Notes: a model not told the origin generated them from the letters alone. DNA of 64,000 nucleotides from Candidatus Methanomethylophilus alvi Mx1201 (GCF_000300255.2 NC_020913.1:990692-1054691); one strand, 5' to 3'. Shown: positions 46,975 through 55,902, numbered from the stretch's first letter. Translations and numbers: made by a program.

Positions 46975-48462
46975 TCAGCGTCTTTTCATCTTCTTCAGCT
47001 GCTGGAGCATGACCTCGGCATCGGGATCCCCCTGTCTGGCGGCCAACGACAGCATCTTCTTGGCGTAGGCGAGGTCCTGTTTCACGTACTCGCCGTCCGC
47101 ATACAGCTTACCGAGGTAGAACTGGGCCTCGCAGTACCCGTTCTTGGCCGCGACGTTGAGGAGTTCCAGCCCTCCTTCTATGTCCTGCTCTACATCCTTG
47201 CCGGTGATCTTGAACATACCGAGGAATGACATGGCCCCGAGGTGGCCCTGGTCGGCGGCCTCCTGGAACCAGGCGGCGGCCTTCTTCTCGTCCTTCTCTA
47301 TCCCCCTGCCTTCGTAATAGAAGCATCCGAGGGCGTACTGGGAATTGGGCTCCCCGCCCTCGGCGGCCTCCTGGAACCATTTCGCGGCCTCGCTGTCGTC
47401 CTGGTCGAAGTAATACCCGTTGCCGTACATGCATCCGAGGGCGTACTGCGCCATCCCGTCATAGTTCTCGGCGGCCTTGGTAAACCATTTCGCGGCCTTC
47501 GCCATGTCACGGGGCACCGCCTGTCCCTCGAAACACATGTTGGCATAGTTGGTCATGGCCTGCTGGACCCCTCCCTCGCAGGCGGCCTCGAGATACTTCA
47601 CGGCCTTCTCCTGGTCCCTCTTGACGCCGTTGCTGCCGTATGCATACATCATACCGGCCTCCTGCTGGGCCTCGTGCTGCCCCTGGTCGGCGGCCTTTAT
47701 CAGGAGTTTGACCCCGCGGGCCACGTTGCGGTAGGGGCCGTCCTGCATGAACATTATCCCTGCGAGGGCGTACTCCGCATCAGCATAGCCCATGTCGGAT
47801 GCCTTGACATACCACTCGTACGCCTTATCGAGGTCCGGGTCCTCGAAATCCTGACCGCTGTCGTACATGTAGGCGATACGGTATGCGGCCTGGGCGCATC
47901 CGTTCTCCCACGCACTCTCCAGAAGCCTGAGGGCCAGACCCCTGTCCTTGGAGACCCCCTTCCCCATGAGGTACATGTACCCGATTGTGTTCTGGGCATC
48001 CGCATCCCCGGAATCCGCACAGGGCATGTAGAGCCTTATGGCCTCGGCATGGTTCTTCTTGGCGGGACCTTTGCATCCGTTCCCGTCCTTCCCGGTGTCG
48101 TAAAGGGGGAATATCTCCCTGCACGCCGCGAGATCCCTGCACTCCGCCCTGAAGCGGAGGTCCATGAGACGCTCCTGGACATCCTCCGGGTTACGCCCGA
48201 TCTCCTCGGCCACGATGGATGCCTCCTGGGACCCCATTCCGGCGGCTATGGCGAATTCCTCGGATGCCGCCTTCCTGTCCTGCTGTGTGCCCTTCCCGAC
48301 ATACTTGAAGAGACCCAGAAGGTATGCGGATTCCGCATCGTCCCCGGCGAGCCCTTCGGCTGCGGCACAGGCCTTCTTCAGATCCTGGGTCCCGGACACG
48401 TTCATAAGGCCGCGTATCTTGGCGGCGGGTCTTTCAGCTACAATATCGGTATCGGCGGTCAT
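46975..48462 (-). CDS. Sel1-repeat protein (495 residues)
   Basis: The largest Sel1 protein of the window: about ten consecutive repeats from residue 130 on, several nearly identical (A-K-W-F-T-K-A-A-E, A-K-W-F-Q-E-A-A-E, A-A-W-F-Q-E-A-A-D), after an N-terminal region with diverged repeats. Alike repeats at protein and DNA level point to recent internal duplication and could let repeat number change by recombination. It is first in a three-gene Sel1 operon and divergent from a fourth Sel1 gene 116 bp away. Confidence 0.87.
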   Translation of the reverse strand: MTADTDIVAERPAAKIRGLMNVSGTQDLKKACAAAEGLAGDDAESAYLLGLFKYVGKGTQQDRKAASEEFAIAAGMGSQEASIVAEEIGRNPEDVQERLMDLRFRAECRDLAACREIFPLYDTGKDGNGCKGPAKKNHAEAIRLYMPCADSGDADAQNTIGYMYLMGKGVSKDRGLALRLLESAWENGCAQAAYRIAYMYDSGQDFEDPDLDKAYEWYVKASDMGYADAEYALAGIMFMQDGPYRNVARGVKLLIKAADQGQHEAQQEAGMMYAYGSNGVKRDQEKAVKYLEAACEGGVQQAMTNYANMCFEGQAVPRDMAKAAKWFTKAAENYDGMAQYALGCMYGNGYYFDQDDSEAAKWFQEAAEGGEPNSQYALGCFYYEGRGIEKDEKKAAAWFQEAADQGHLGAMSFLGMFKITGKDVEQDIEGGLELLNVAAKNGYCEAQFYLGKLYADGEYVKQDLAYAKKMLSLAARQGDPDAEVMLQQLKKMKRR

Positions 48463-48578
48463 TTTCCAACTCTACGCCCCATTCAATATTTTATTTTATG
48501 TTTCTATAACGCACGCGTAAGGATTTGTATGCAGCTCCCCCAGAACCGATTTATATTCATTCTGGGTTAGTATGATGG

Positions 48579-49262
48579 ATGAGCAAAGGGCCTGATGGGT
48601 GTATGGATACGCTCGAATGGGCGAAATTCGTCATCCGCACCAGAGACGAGAACAACTACGGGGCGGCCATGGCCATTCTGTCCTCGTACGCCTCGAAGGG
48701 GAACGACGAGGCGGAGTTCTATCTGGGTCTCATCTATGCCAGAGGTCAGGGCGTCCCCCGCGACTTCCGTCTGGCCAGGAACTGGCTGGAGAACGCGAGC
48801 GAACAGGGGAACCTGAACGCCATGTACTTCCTGGGCAAGATCTACGTCCGCGGATACGGCACCGAGCAGAACCCGGCCAAGGCCGCGGAGCTGTTCGAGA
48901 AGCCCGCGGAGAACGGGGACCCGCGTGCGCAGTATGCTCTGGGTCTTCTGTATCTGGACGGCAACGGTGTCGGAAGGGACCTCTCCAAGACCTTCGACCT
49001 GATGTCGCAGTCCGCCAAGAACGGAAACATCGAGGCCATGTTCATACTGGGTCAGCTGTACAAGAGCGGTGCAGGAGTGGAGAAGGATCAGAAGCAGAGC
49101 GTGAGGTGGCTCTCCTCGGCGGCCATAAACGGCCACAAAGGTGCGCAGATCCTTCTGGGCGACATGTACGAGACGGGCGACGGGGTGGACATGGACCACG
49201 AAGAGGCCGGACGCTGGTACGACATGGCGGATGACAAGAACAGGGCCGCACCCGCATTCTGA
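48579..49262 (+). CDS. Sel1-repeat protein (227 residues)
   Basis: Five to six Sel1 repeats from about residue 40 to the C-terminus, each with the G-x-G-V/T-x-x-D/N turn. No signal peptide. A TATA-like ATTTATATTC about 22-31 bp before 48579 supports a leaderless start there; a later ATG at 48603 is the alternative. It is divergent from the three-gene Sel1 operon and convergent with fhs, with a hairpin between. Confidence 0.85.
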   Translation: MSKGPDGCMDTLEWAKFVIRTRDENNYGAAMAILSSYASKGNDEAEFYLGLIYARGQGVPRDFRLARNWLENASEQGNLNAMYFLGKIYVRGYGTEQNPAKAAELFEKPAENGDPRAQYALGLLYLDGNGVGRDLSKTFDLMSQSAKNGNIEAMFILGQLYKSGAGVEKDQKQSVRWLSSAAINGHKGAQILLGDMYETGDGVDMDHEEAGRWYDMADDKNRAAPAF

Positions 49263-49287
49263 TAGGTTTTTTACATACTGGGTATGT

Positions 49288-49314
49288 GGATGGACGGGGG
49301 TCTCCCGCCCATCC
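49288..49314. terminator. Hairpin between Sel1 gene and fhs
   Basis: GGATGGACGGG pairs with CCCGCCCATCC with one mismatch, placed between convergent genes; a TTTTTT run precedes it at 49267-49272. Confidence 0.5.
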
Positions 49315-49327
49315 GTGGAAGGGTTTC

Positions 49328-51001
49328 TCACTTGAGGCCTACGATCTTACCGTCGTCGGTAAGCTCGATCTTGAGGGCGGCCGGCTCCTTGGCGAGACCG
49401 GGCATCAGCATGATGCTTCCGCAGACGGGGACGATGAATCCCGCACCGGCAGAGAGGTTGACCTCCCTGACGTTGAGCCTCCATCCCTTGGGTGCGCCTT
49501 TGAGCTCCGCATTGTCGGAAAGGGAGTACTGGGTCTTCGCTATGCATACGGGAAGTCCTCCGTATCCCTGGTCGACGAGCTGGGCGATGGTCTTCTCGGC
49601 CGCAGGGCTGTAGTCCACACCGTCCGCACCGTAGATCTTGGTGGCTACAGACTCAATCTTCTGCTTGACGGAGAGACCGTCCTCGTAGCAGAACTGGAGC
49701 TCGGGCTTGGGACCCTCGAGGACCTCGACGACCTTCTGTGCGAGCTCCACGGCACCTTCCCCTCCCTTGAGGAATCCGTCGGACATGACGCACTCCGCAC
49801 CGATGTCCTTGCAATGGGAGCGGACCATGGCTATGTGCTCGGGATCGTCGGTGTAGAAGTGGTTGATGGAGACGACCACGGGCATACCGTAGCCTTTCAT
49901 GTTCGCTACGTGCTTGTCGAGGTTGGCCATCCCTTTGGCCAGTGCGTCGGCGGTGAACGACTCGGGGTTCTTGAGGTCGGCGCCTCCGTGCATCATGAGG
50001 GCGCGGATGGATGCGACAACGACGACCGCACTCGGCCTGATGCCGGACTGCCTGCACACGATATCCATGAACTTCTCCCCTCCGAGGTCGGCCGCGAAAC
50101 CCGCTTCGGTGACCGCATAATCCCCGAAGGCCATGGCGGCCTTGGTGGCGATGACGCTGTTGTTGCCGTGCGCGATGTTGGCGAACGGGAACCCGTGGAT
50201 GAAGACAGGCTGTCCCTCGAGGGTCTGGACCAGGTTGGGCATGAGGGCGTCCCTGAGTATGACCATCATGGATCCGACGCATCCGAGCTGTCCTGCGGTC
50301 ACAGGCTTCTTGTCGTAGGTGTAGGCGACGACGATGCTCTCGAGCCTCTTCCTGAGATCGGCATAGTCGGTGGAAAGTGCCAGGATGGCGGATATCTCGG
50401 AAGCGGAGGTGATGAGGAACCCGCTCTCGTGGGTCACTCCGCCGTTGAGTTTGGAGTCTCCGAGACCCACGACGATGTGCCTGAGCTCGCGGGCGTTCAT
50501 GTCCATGGTCTTCTTCCACACTATGCGGGAGGGGTCGATGTTCAGGGGGTTGTCCCTGACGAGGTTGTTCTCCAGGACCGCGGACAGGAGGTTGTGGGCG
50601 GCCGATACCGCATGGATGTCTCCGGTGAATTCGAGATCGATCTTCCACATGGGATACACCTGGGACATGCCTCCCCCGGTAGCCCCTCCCTTCACTCCGA
50701 AGGTGGGTCCCATGGAGGGCTCCCTGAGGGCTCCCACGACTTTCTTCCCGATCTTCGCCAGTCCCTGGATGAGACTGATGGTGGTGACGGTCTTCCCCTC
50801 TCCGGCGGGGGTAGGTGTCACCGCGGTCACGAGGACCAGTTTCCCTTTCTTCGTCCCTTTCTTGTTCAGGACGTCCAGGGGGACCTTGGCGATGTACTTG
50901 CCGTACTGCTCGAGGTCTTCGGACGAAAGTCCGATCTGGGCAGCGATCTCTGTGATGTTGCGAACCTTTGCGCTCTCGGCGATCTCGATATCGGTCTGCA
51001 T
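49328..51001 (-). CDS. fhs: Formate-tetrahydrofolate ligase
   Basis: A 557-residue enzyme making 10-formyl-tetrahydrofolate from formate, ATP and tetrahydrofolate. The P-loop is T-P-T-P-A-G-E-G-K-T with V where most relatives have T next; E-P-S-M-G-P-T-F-G-V-K-G-G-A and the G-F-P-F-A-N-I-A-H-G-N-N segment are typical. The ATG at 51001 fits the family N-terminus. This is a bacterial-looking enzyme that in methanogens lacking the methanopterin methyl branch supplies one-carbon units for purines and methylation together with GlyA (13.6 kb). An FNT channel at 27.7 kb could bring the formate. Flanked by Sel1 genes without obvious relation. Confidence 0.95.
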   Translation of the reverse strand: MQTDIEIAESAKVRNITEIAAQIGLSSEDLEQYGKYIAKVPLDVLNKKGTKKGKLVLVTAVTPTPAGEGKTVTTISLIQGLAKIGKKVVGALREPSMGPTFGVKGGATGGGMSQVYPMWKIDLEFTGDIHAVSAAHNLLSAVLENNLVRDNPLNIDPSRIVWKKTMDMNARELRHIVVGLGDSKLNGGVTHESGFLITSASEISAILALSTDYADLRKRLESIVVAYTYDKKPVTAGQLGCVGSMMVILRDALMPNLVQTLEGQPVFIHGFPFANIAHGNNSVIATKAAMAFGDYAVTEAGFAADLGGEKFMDIVCRQSGIRPSAVVVVASIRALMMHGGADLKNPESFTADALAKGMANLDKHVANMKGYGMPVVVSINHFYTDDPEHIAMVRSHCKDIGAECVMSDGFLKGGEGAVELAQKVVEVLEGPKPELQFCYEDGLSVKQKIESVATKIYGADGVDYSPAAEKTIAQLVDQGYGGLPVCIAKTQYSLSDNAELKGAPKGWRLNVREVNLSAGAGFIVPVCGSIMLMPGLAKEPAALKIELTDDGKIVGLK

Positions 51002-51143
51002 GATGACAGTTAGCCAATCACCTTTTTTATAACTATCACCGCGTGTACATCCAACATCATCCAATCCCTCGAAAGAGCAATAAACGACATGCCCTTATCG
51101 ACTGCACAAACCCTGTAACGGGGATTTTGAAAGGGCGGCGCAG

Positions 51144-51769
51144 ATGGTCTATCAGAACTATATCTTCGATTTCGGGAGCACCGTTGCCGACCTTACGAAC
51201 GGATACCGCATAGCGTACACGACGGCGTTCCAGCATTTCGACATGCCCTTCGACGTATCCAAGGAGAAGGAGTACTACGGTATGCCGTTGGATGTTCTCT
51301 TCAGCAAATACCACCGCGGCTGCACGTGCATGTACAGGGACTTCGTGACCATGCTCATGTCCACGTACGACAGGAACGTCATCGCCGGCACGACCATCTA
51401 CGCCGATGCGGGCCGCTGCATAGCGATGCTCCACGGGATAGGCTGCAGACTTGGGATCGTGTCCGACTCCTACGAACAGCATATCCACCAGATCCTGGGG
51501 GAGTTCGGTCTTGGGAAGATGTTCAGTTCCGTGGTCGGGGCCGAGAGGATGGCCTTGCGGAGGCCCCACCCCTATTGCCTGGACCTCTGCCTGAGGGAGA
51601 TGGGGTCCGAAAGGACGAACACCCTCGTGGTGAGCTCCAACCCCAAGGACATAGAGATGGGGCGGCAGGCGGGGTGGACACCGCCTTCATCGACAGAGGA
51701 GGGGCGATAGGGCCCGACTGCGGACCCACATATTATCTGGAGACCCTCGACCGTCTTCCATTCATCTGA
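51144..51769 (+). pseudogene. HAD-like hydrolase gene with 3' frameshift and degenerate motifs
   Basis: The frame from 51144 encodes a phosphoglycolate-phosphatase-like HAD protein but derails in the G-run at 51671-51674, where it reads into a short tail and stops at 51710. Restoring one base continues the protein in the next frame (G-V-D-T-A-F-I-D-R-G-G) to 51769, which matches the usual HAD ending. Motif I is D-F-G-S-T instead of D-x-D-G-T, so the second aspartate is gone, and motif IV reads S-S-N-P-K-D instead of G-D-x-x-x-D. Either a sequencing error in a damaged paralogue or true decay. Catalysis looks unlikely in any case. Confidence 0.7.
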
Positions 51770-51825
51770 TTCACTATATCGCGCATATTATGTAAGATAT
51801 CCCGACGGAGATAATTTTTAATCTA

Positions 51826-51853
51826 TCCTAAATTGAAATTCTAAGATTAGGAA
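51826..51853. promoter_or_regulatory. Candidate iron operator upstream of feoA, copy 1
   Basis: CCTAA at 51827 and TTAGG at 51847, exactly 20 bp apart start to start, inside a 28-bp block that matches the block at 54690-54717 at 22 positions. Half-sites equal those of the DtxR-type palindrome at 9041, in the opposite order. Confidence 0.55.
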
Positions 51854-52014
51854 TGGCTAAATATAACATCGCCATGCTGGTACCAATGAGTAATCGCATA
51901 TCGGACTCAGAGGAACCGGCCCCAACAACCGGCTCCAGGGAAAAAAGAAAGTTCCCAGGTCCGGACTTTCCTTCAGGGAAGGCTCGGTTTTGGGCCAAAT
52001 TCCCGGTGGTTTGA
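51853..52014 (+). CDS. Possible 53-codon leader frame before feoA
   Basis: An open frame from an ATG at 51853 whose stop codon directly abuts the feoA ATG at 52015. A TATA-like TTTTTAAT about 31-38 bp upstream would make it leaderless, and the candidate iron operator lies in between. The peptide is Pro/Ser/Lys-rich without recognisable domain (it begins M-A-K-Y-N-I-A-M-L-V-P). A second TATA-like AAATATAAC at 51859 would instead give feoA a leader of about 125 nt with several small inverted repeats. Confidence 0.3.
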   Translation: MAKYNIAMLVPMSNRISDSEEPAPTTGSREKRKFPGPDFPSGKARFWAKFPVV

Positions 52015-52281
52015 ATGAAGTTGGAAGATATGAAGTGCGGGGACACCGCCACCGTGGTCACGGTATCAGGGTCTGGACAGCTCAGAAAACGCGTCCTCGA
52101 CCTGGGCCTGACCAGGGGAACAGAAGTGAAAATGATACGGATAGCCCCGTTGGGCGATCCGGTGGAGATAGAACTAAGGGGGTACAGGCTTACGGTCAGG
52201 AAGACCGAGGCTTCGGTCATAGAGCTGGAAAACCTCGTTTCAGCCTCGGATCGTACGGAATCCGGAGAGGCTGCGCTATGA
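52015..52281 (+). CDS. feoA: FeoA, ferrous iron transport accessory protein
   Basis: An 88-residue SH3-like cytoplasmic protein that supports FeoB. Typical strands are G-D-T-A-T-V-V-T-V, L-R-K-R-V-L-D-L-G-L-T-R-G-T-E-V, and P-L-G-D-P-V-E-I-E-L-R-G-Y-R-L. Its stop overlaps the FeoB ATG (ATGA). The shared operator block upstream and the DtxR-family regulator at 8.3 kb, which also carries a FeoA-like domain, suggest repression by iron. Confidence 0.92.
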   Translation: MKLEDMKCGDTATVVTVSGSGQLRKRVLDLGLTRGTEVKMIRIAPLGDPVEIELRGYRLTVRKTEASVIELENLVSASDRTESGEAAL

Positions 52282-54458
52282 TCACGGCGGCACTCATAGG
52301 TAACCCCAACAGCGGAAAGACCACGGTCTTCAACAAGCTTACCGGCAGCATACAGCACGTCGGTAACTGGCCGGGGGTCACCGTCGAAAGGAAGCAGGGA
52401 TACATCAGGAACACGTCGAAGGACAGGATCCTCGTCGTGGACCTGCCGGGAGTCTACTCGCTCTCCCCCTATTCCCCCGAGGAGATCGTCTCCAGGGATT
52501 ATCTCATAGGGACGCAGGAGAGCAAGCCGGACGTCGCCATAAACATCGTCGACGCATCCAACATGGAGAGGGCTCTGTACCTCCTGCTGCAGGTCGCCGA
52601 CCTGGGAATACCCATGGTCGTCGTCCTCAACATGGTCGACATCGCCGAGAAGAACGGCATGAGGGTGGACAGCAGGGAATTGGCGGAATCCCTCGGATGC
52701 GAGGTCGTCGAGACCATCGGCATCAGGAACATGGGGACTTCGGAGATAGGAGAGGCCGTCCAGCGCGCCTACGACTCGAAGAAGGTCCCGAAGACCATCA
52801 CATACTCCGAATCCCTCGAGAGATGCATATCCGACGTGCAGGCGATAATCGCACCGCAGGTCAGGGACGGCCTCGAGAGATGGTGCGCCATCAAGATGAT
52901 CGAGCGCGACGAGATGGTCGTCAACGACCTCGACGCCGATGTGGTGGAGAAGGCCAACGAGGTCATCTCCGCATTCGAGAAGGAATCGTCCGACGACGGT
53001 GTGCAGATCGTCGCCACCGAGAGATACGACGCCGCAGAGAGGATAGAGAAAAGCTGTATGCACAGGTTCGAGGAGAAGAAGAGGAAGGATGTCTCCATAT
53101 CCGACAAGATCGACAACATCCTCCTGAACAGAGTCCTCGGGATCCCGATATTCCTCGCCGTGATGCTCGCGGTCTACTACATATCCATACAGACCGTCGG
53201 GACCTGGGGTTCCGACTGGATCAACGACAACGCCACGGCATGGCTGCAGGACACAGTCAGAGACGCTCTGACGGACGCCAACGTGTCGACGGCCCTCACC
53301 GGCCTCATCGTGGACGGTATCATCGCAGGGGTGTTCGCCGTCCTCGGATTCCTGCCGCAGATCATCGTACTGTTCCTTTGCCTGTCTATACTGGAGGAGT
53401 GCGGATACATGTCAAGGGTCGCATATCTCCTGGACCGTCTGTTCTGCCGCTTCGGGCTTTCCGGTAAGACCGTGATACCCGTAGTCATCGGTATGGGATG
53501 CGGAGTCCCGGCCATCATGGGTTCCAGGACCATAGAGGACGAACAGACCAGACGCATAACCGCCATGACGACCACGTTCGTCCCGTGCAGCGCGAAACTC
53601 CCCATCATAACGATCATCATCGCCGCATTCTTCCACGAATCGGCCATAGTGGCCCTCTCGATGTACGTACTCGGGATCTGCATGATCCTCATGTCCGGCA
53701 TCATCCTGAAGAAGTTCAGCGGAGTGACCGGAAAGCCATCCCCCTTCGTCATGGAGCTTCCCGTCTACCACGCCCCCACCTGCCGCAACGTCCTGACCAA
53801 CACCGGAGAGAAATCCTGGTCCTTCGTGAAGAAGGCAGGTACCTTCATCCTCCTGTCCTGCGTCATCGTATGGTTCCTGTGCTCCTACGACTGGGGACTC
53901 GGATTCATCGGAAGCAACGAGACGGACGGATCCATGCTCGCCGACATAGGAGGGGCCATAACCAACCTGTTCGCCCTGCAGGGATTCGGCAACCACTGGG
54001 AACTCACCGTATCTTCGATCACCGGACTGCTGGCCAAGGAGAACCTCCTCGGAACCCTGGCGATCCTCGTGGATCCCAGCGGAATGGCCACGGACGAAGA
54101 GGGTCTGCTCACCGCGGCAGGCCTTGCGGCGTTCTGCACGTCCGGAGAGGCCATGGCGTTCCTGATCTTCAACCTCCTGTGCGCCCCGTGCTTCGCCGCC
54201 ATAGGTGCGATGCGCAGGGAGCTCGGGACCTGGAAGGCCACCGGTTTCGCCGTCCTCTACCAGTGCATACTCGCATGGTGCGCATCCCTGGTGTTCTACC
54301 AGCTCTGGCGCATAGTGCACGGGATGTTCGACCCGATAGGATTCGTGATCGCAGTGGCGGTCTGTTGCGTCTACGGCTACTTCCTGGTGGCCAAGGACCC
54401 GGTGGGAGCCATCAGGAAGAACATGGAGAAGGTTAAAGCAGGAGGTTCTGCCGAATGA
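52278..54458 (+). CDS. feoB: FeoB, ferrous iron transporter with GTPase domain
   Basis: A 726-residue Fe(II) uptake protein. The N-terminal G domain has G1 G-N-P-N-S-G-K-T-T near residue 8, G3 D-L-P-G-V-Y-S and G4 N-M-V-D; a helical spacer (about 170-265) follows. The membrane part from about 285 has the two Gate repeats (F-L-P-Q-I-I-V-L-F near 365 and a C-G-V-P-A-I-M segment near 415). The stop overlaps the next small gene (ATGA). Length and order are typical of FeoB. Confidence 0.94.
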   Translation: MITAALIGNPNSGKTTVFNKLTGSIQHVGNWPGVTVERKQGYIRNTSKDRILVVDLPGVYSLSPYSPEEIVSRDYLIGTQESKPDVAINIVDASNMERALYLLLQVADLGIPMVVVLNMVDIAEKNGMRVDSRELAESLGCEVVETIGIRNMGTSEIGEAVQRAYDSKKVPKTITYSESLERCISDVQAIIAPQVRDGLERWCAIKMIERDEMVVNDLDADVVEKANEVISAFEKESSDDGVQIVATERYDAAERIEKSCMHRFEEKKRKDVSISDKIDNILLNRVLGIPIFLAVMLAVYYISIQTVGTWGSDWINDNATAWLQDTVRDALTDANVSTALTGLIVDGIIAGVFAVLGFLPQIIVLFLCLSILEECGYMSRVAYLLDRLFCRFGLSGKTVIPVVIGMGCGVPAIMGSRTIEDEQTRRITAMTTTFVPCSAKLPIITIIIAAFFHESAIVALSMYVLGICMILMSGIILKKFSGVTGKPSPFVMELPVYHAPTCRNVLTNTGEKSWSFVKKAGTFILLSCVIVWFLCSYDWGLGFIGSNETDGSMLADIGGAITNLFALQGFGNHWELTVSSITGLLAKENLLGTLAILVDPSGMATDEEGLLTAAGLAAFCTSGEAMAFLIFNLLCAPCFAAIGAMRRELGTWKATGFAVLYQCILAWCASLVFYQLWRIVHGMFDPIGFVIAVAVCCVYGYFLVAKDPVGAIRKNMEKVKAGGSAE

Positions 54459-54628
54459 ACATGGCCACCGCCCTTGTACTCATCGTGGTAGCCCTGATCA
54501 TCATAGGTGCGATGTACGGCTCCTACAGGATGATCAAGACGGGAGACACCTGTGCAGGATGCCCCAACCGCGGGACCTGCCGTTGCCACGAGAAGAATCC
54601 GATCAACTGCACCGTGAAGAAGGACTGA
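54455..54628 (+). CDS. Small Cys-rich membrane protein downstream of FeoB (FeoB-associated type)
   Basis: A 57-residue protein: one N-terminal membrane helix (about 4-21), then a short cysteine-rich tail with C-A-G-C-P and C-R-C-H plus a final Cys. It overlaps the feoB stop by ATGA and has GGAGG 9 nt upstream. This matches the small FeoB-associated Cys-rich proteins thought to assist iron passage or FeoB assembly at the inner face; their exact role is unknown to me. Confidence 0.75.
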   Translation: MNMATALVLIVVALIIIGAMYGSYRMIKTGDTCAGCPNRGTCRCHEKNPINCTVKKD

Positions 54629-54631
54629 TAC

Positions 54632-54656
54632 CCGGCGGGGCTGGAAACCCCGCCGG
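54632..54656 (+). terminator. Terminator of the feoAB unit
   Basis: CCGGCGGGG, a 7-nt loop, CCCCGCCGG: a perfect 9-bp stem 3 bp after the small gene stop. Confidence 0.6.
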
Positions 54657-54689
54657 CAAACAACTTATCCCTTCTTAAGGATTAACCGT

Positions 54690-54717
54690 CCCTAAAATAT
54701 AATTTTTAGATTAGGAA
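54690..54717. promoter_or_regulatory. Candidate iron operator, copy 2
   Basis: CCTAA at 54691 and TTAGG at 54711, 20 bp apart as in copy 1 (51826-51853), with 22 of 28 bases shared. It lies 40 bp before the next small gene and overlaps its promoter region (TATA-like AATATAA at 54696 or TTAAAAA at 54721). Confidence 0.55.
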
Positions 54718-54756
54718 GACTTAAAAACTAAGACCCGATGCATAGGGCCGATTCAA

Positions 54757-54921
54757 ATGAACACTGCAACATTAGTCGTTCTGGCATTGGTAGTGGCCCT
54801 CATAGCAGGGGCCGTCTACGGCTGTTTCAGGACCCTTCACTCCAAGAAATGCTGCGGATCCGGAAAGGGTTGCTGCAAGGACGAAGAGACCTGCCACTGC
54901 TCCATCAGAAAGGAACAGTGA
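54757..54921 (+). CDS. Second small Cys-rich membrane protein, own iron-type operator
   Basis: A 54-residue paralogue of the protein at 54455: an N-terminal membrane helix (about 5-24), then C-C-G-S-G-K-G-C-C and C-H-C, seven cysteines in about 30 residues including one after the helix. A hairpin separates it from feoAB and it has its own operator copy, so it seems to be a separately transcribed member of the same regulon. A TATA-like TTAAAAA about 30-36 bp upstream suggests a leaderless or short-leader message. Confidence 0.65.
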   Translation: MNTATLVVLALVVALIAGAVYGCFRTLHSKKCCGSGKGCCKDEETCHCSIRKEQ

Positions 54922-54951
54922 TCCGGTCGGGGGACCGCCTGGTCTTTCCAA

Positions 54952-55902
54952 TCATTCTTCCGCCCCATCGATATGGATCATCTGGGTATTCTGTCTTCTG
55001 CGGAGGTTCTCCACGAGCTGCTTTGCCTCTGCACTGCCCATCCTCGCGGCCTCGCCTATACGTCTGAACCCCTCTTCGGGGTCCTGACGGACACCATCCC
55101 CCTCTATGTACATCCGGCCGATCTGGAACATCGAATCCGCATCCCCTGAATCGGCCAATTCCCTGTAGAGTTTGAAAGCACCCTCCTTATCCGGGGGGAC
55201 ACCGTCACCGGACAGAAGCATGGTCGCCATGTTGAACTTCGCCACGGGGATCCTCTCCGAGCACCGGGAATACCAATCGAAAGACGCTTTCTTCCCGCCA
55301 TCGACGATACCGTCGTAGGTGAGGGATGCCATCTTGAACTGCGCCTCCGGAAAACCCGCTTCGGCCGACCTGCGGAACATTTCCGACGACCTCCCGGGAT
55401 CGACGTCCACACCGTTACCGGATTCGTACATGCATCCCAATTTGAACATCGACACCGGATCCCCGGCGGAAGCCGCGCGACCGTACCATACGGCGGCCGT
55501 CTTCTGGTCGGGAGACGCCCCGATCCCGTAGAAGCACACGTCCCCCATGCACCCGTAGGCGGGCTCGAAACCAGCATCGCAGCACGACTGGACATATTCC
55601 CTTCCTTTCCCGGGATCGCTGAAGTCCCCTTCGGAGAGAAGGATGTTTCCCAGACGGAATGCCGCAGGTATGTTTCCGGCGGAAGCCGCATTCTCGTAGA
55701 GCCTCATGGCGGAGCGGACGTCCTTCTGGACGCCGTTGCCCGAATACAGCAGCTCTGCAAGGCCGAACATACCCTCGGGATAACCTGAATCTGCCACGGA
55801 ACGGAAGATATCCGCGGCTTTGGATGCATCCTTTTCGACACCGTTCCCTACGACCAGGTCGATGGCGTTTCTGCATAGGGTCTCCGCTTCCTGAGGATCC
55901 AT
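54952..55902 (-). CDS. Sel1-repeat protein (316 residues)
   Basis: About seven Sel1 repeats across the whole length (G-N-G-V-E-K-D, G-N-G-V-Q-K-D, G-I-G-A-S-P-D, G-N-G-V-D-V-D and so on), no signal peptide. It is isolated from the cluster at 45-49 kb and convergent with the small Cys-rich gene 30 bp away. GGAG-type ribosome site is not evident on the coding strand. A soluble scaffold is likely; partner unknown. Confidence 0.85.
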   Translation of the reverse strand: MDPQEAETLCRNAIDLVVGNGVEKDASKAADIFRSVADSGYPEGMFGLAELLYSGNGVQKDVRSAMRLYENAASAGNIPAAFRLGNILLSEGDFSDPGKGREYVQSCCDAGFEPAYGCMGDVCFYGIGASPDQKTAAVWYGRAASAGDPVSMFKLGCMYESGNGVDVDPGRSSEMFRRSAEAGFPEAQFKMASLTYDGIVDGGKKASFDWYSRCSERIPVAKFNMATMLLSGDGVPPDKEGAFKLYRELADSGDADSMFQIGRMYIEGDGVRQDPEEGFRRIGEAARMGSAEAKQLVENLRRRQNTQMIHIDGAEE

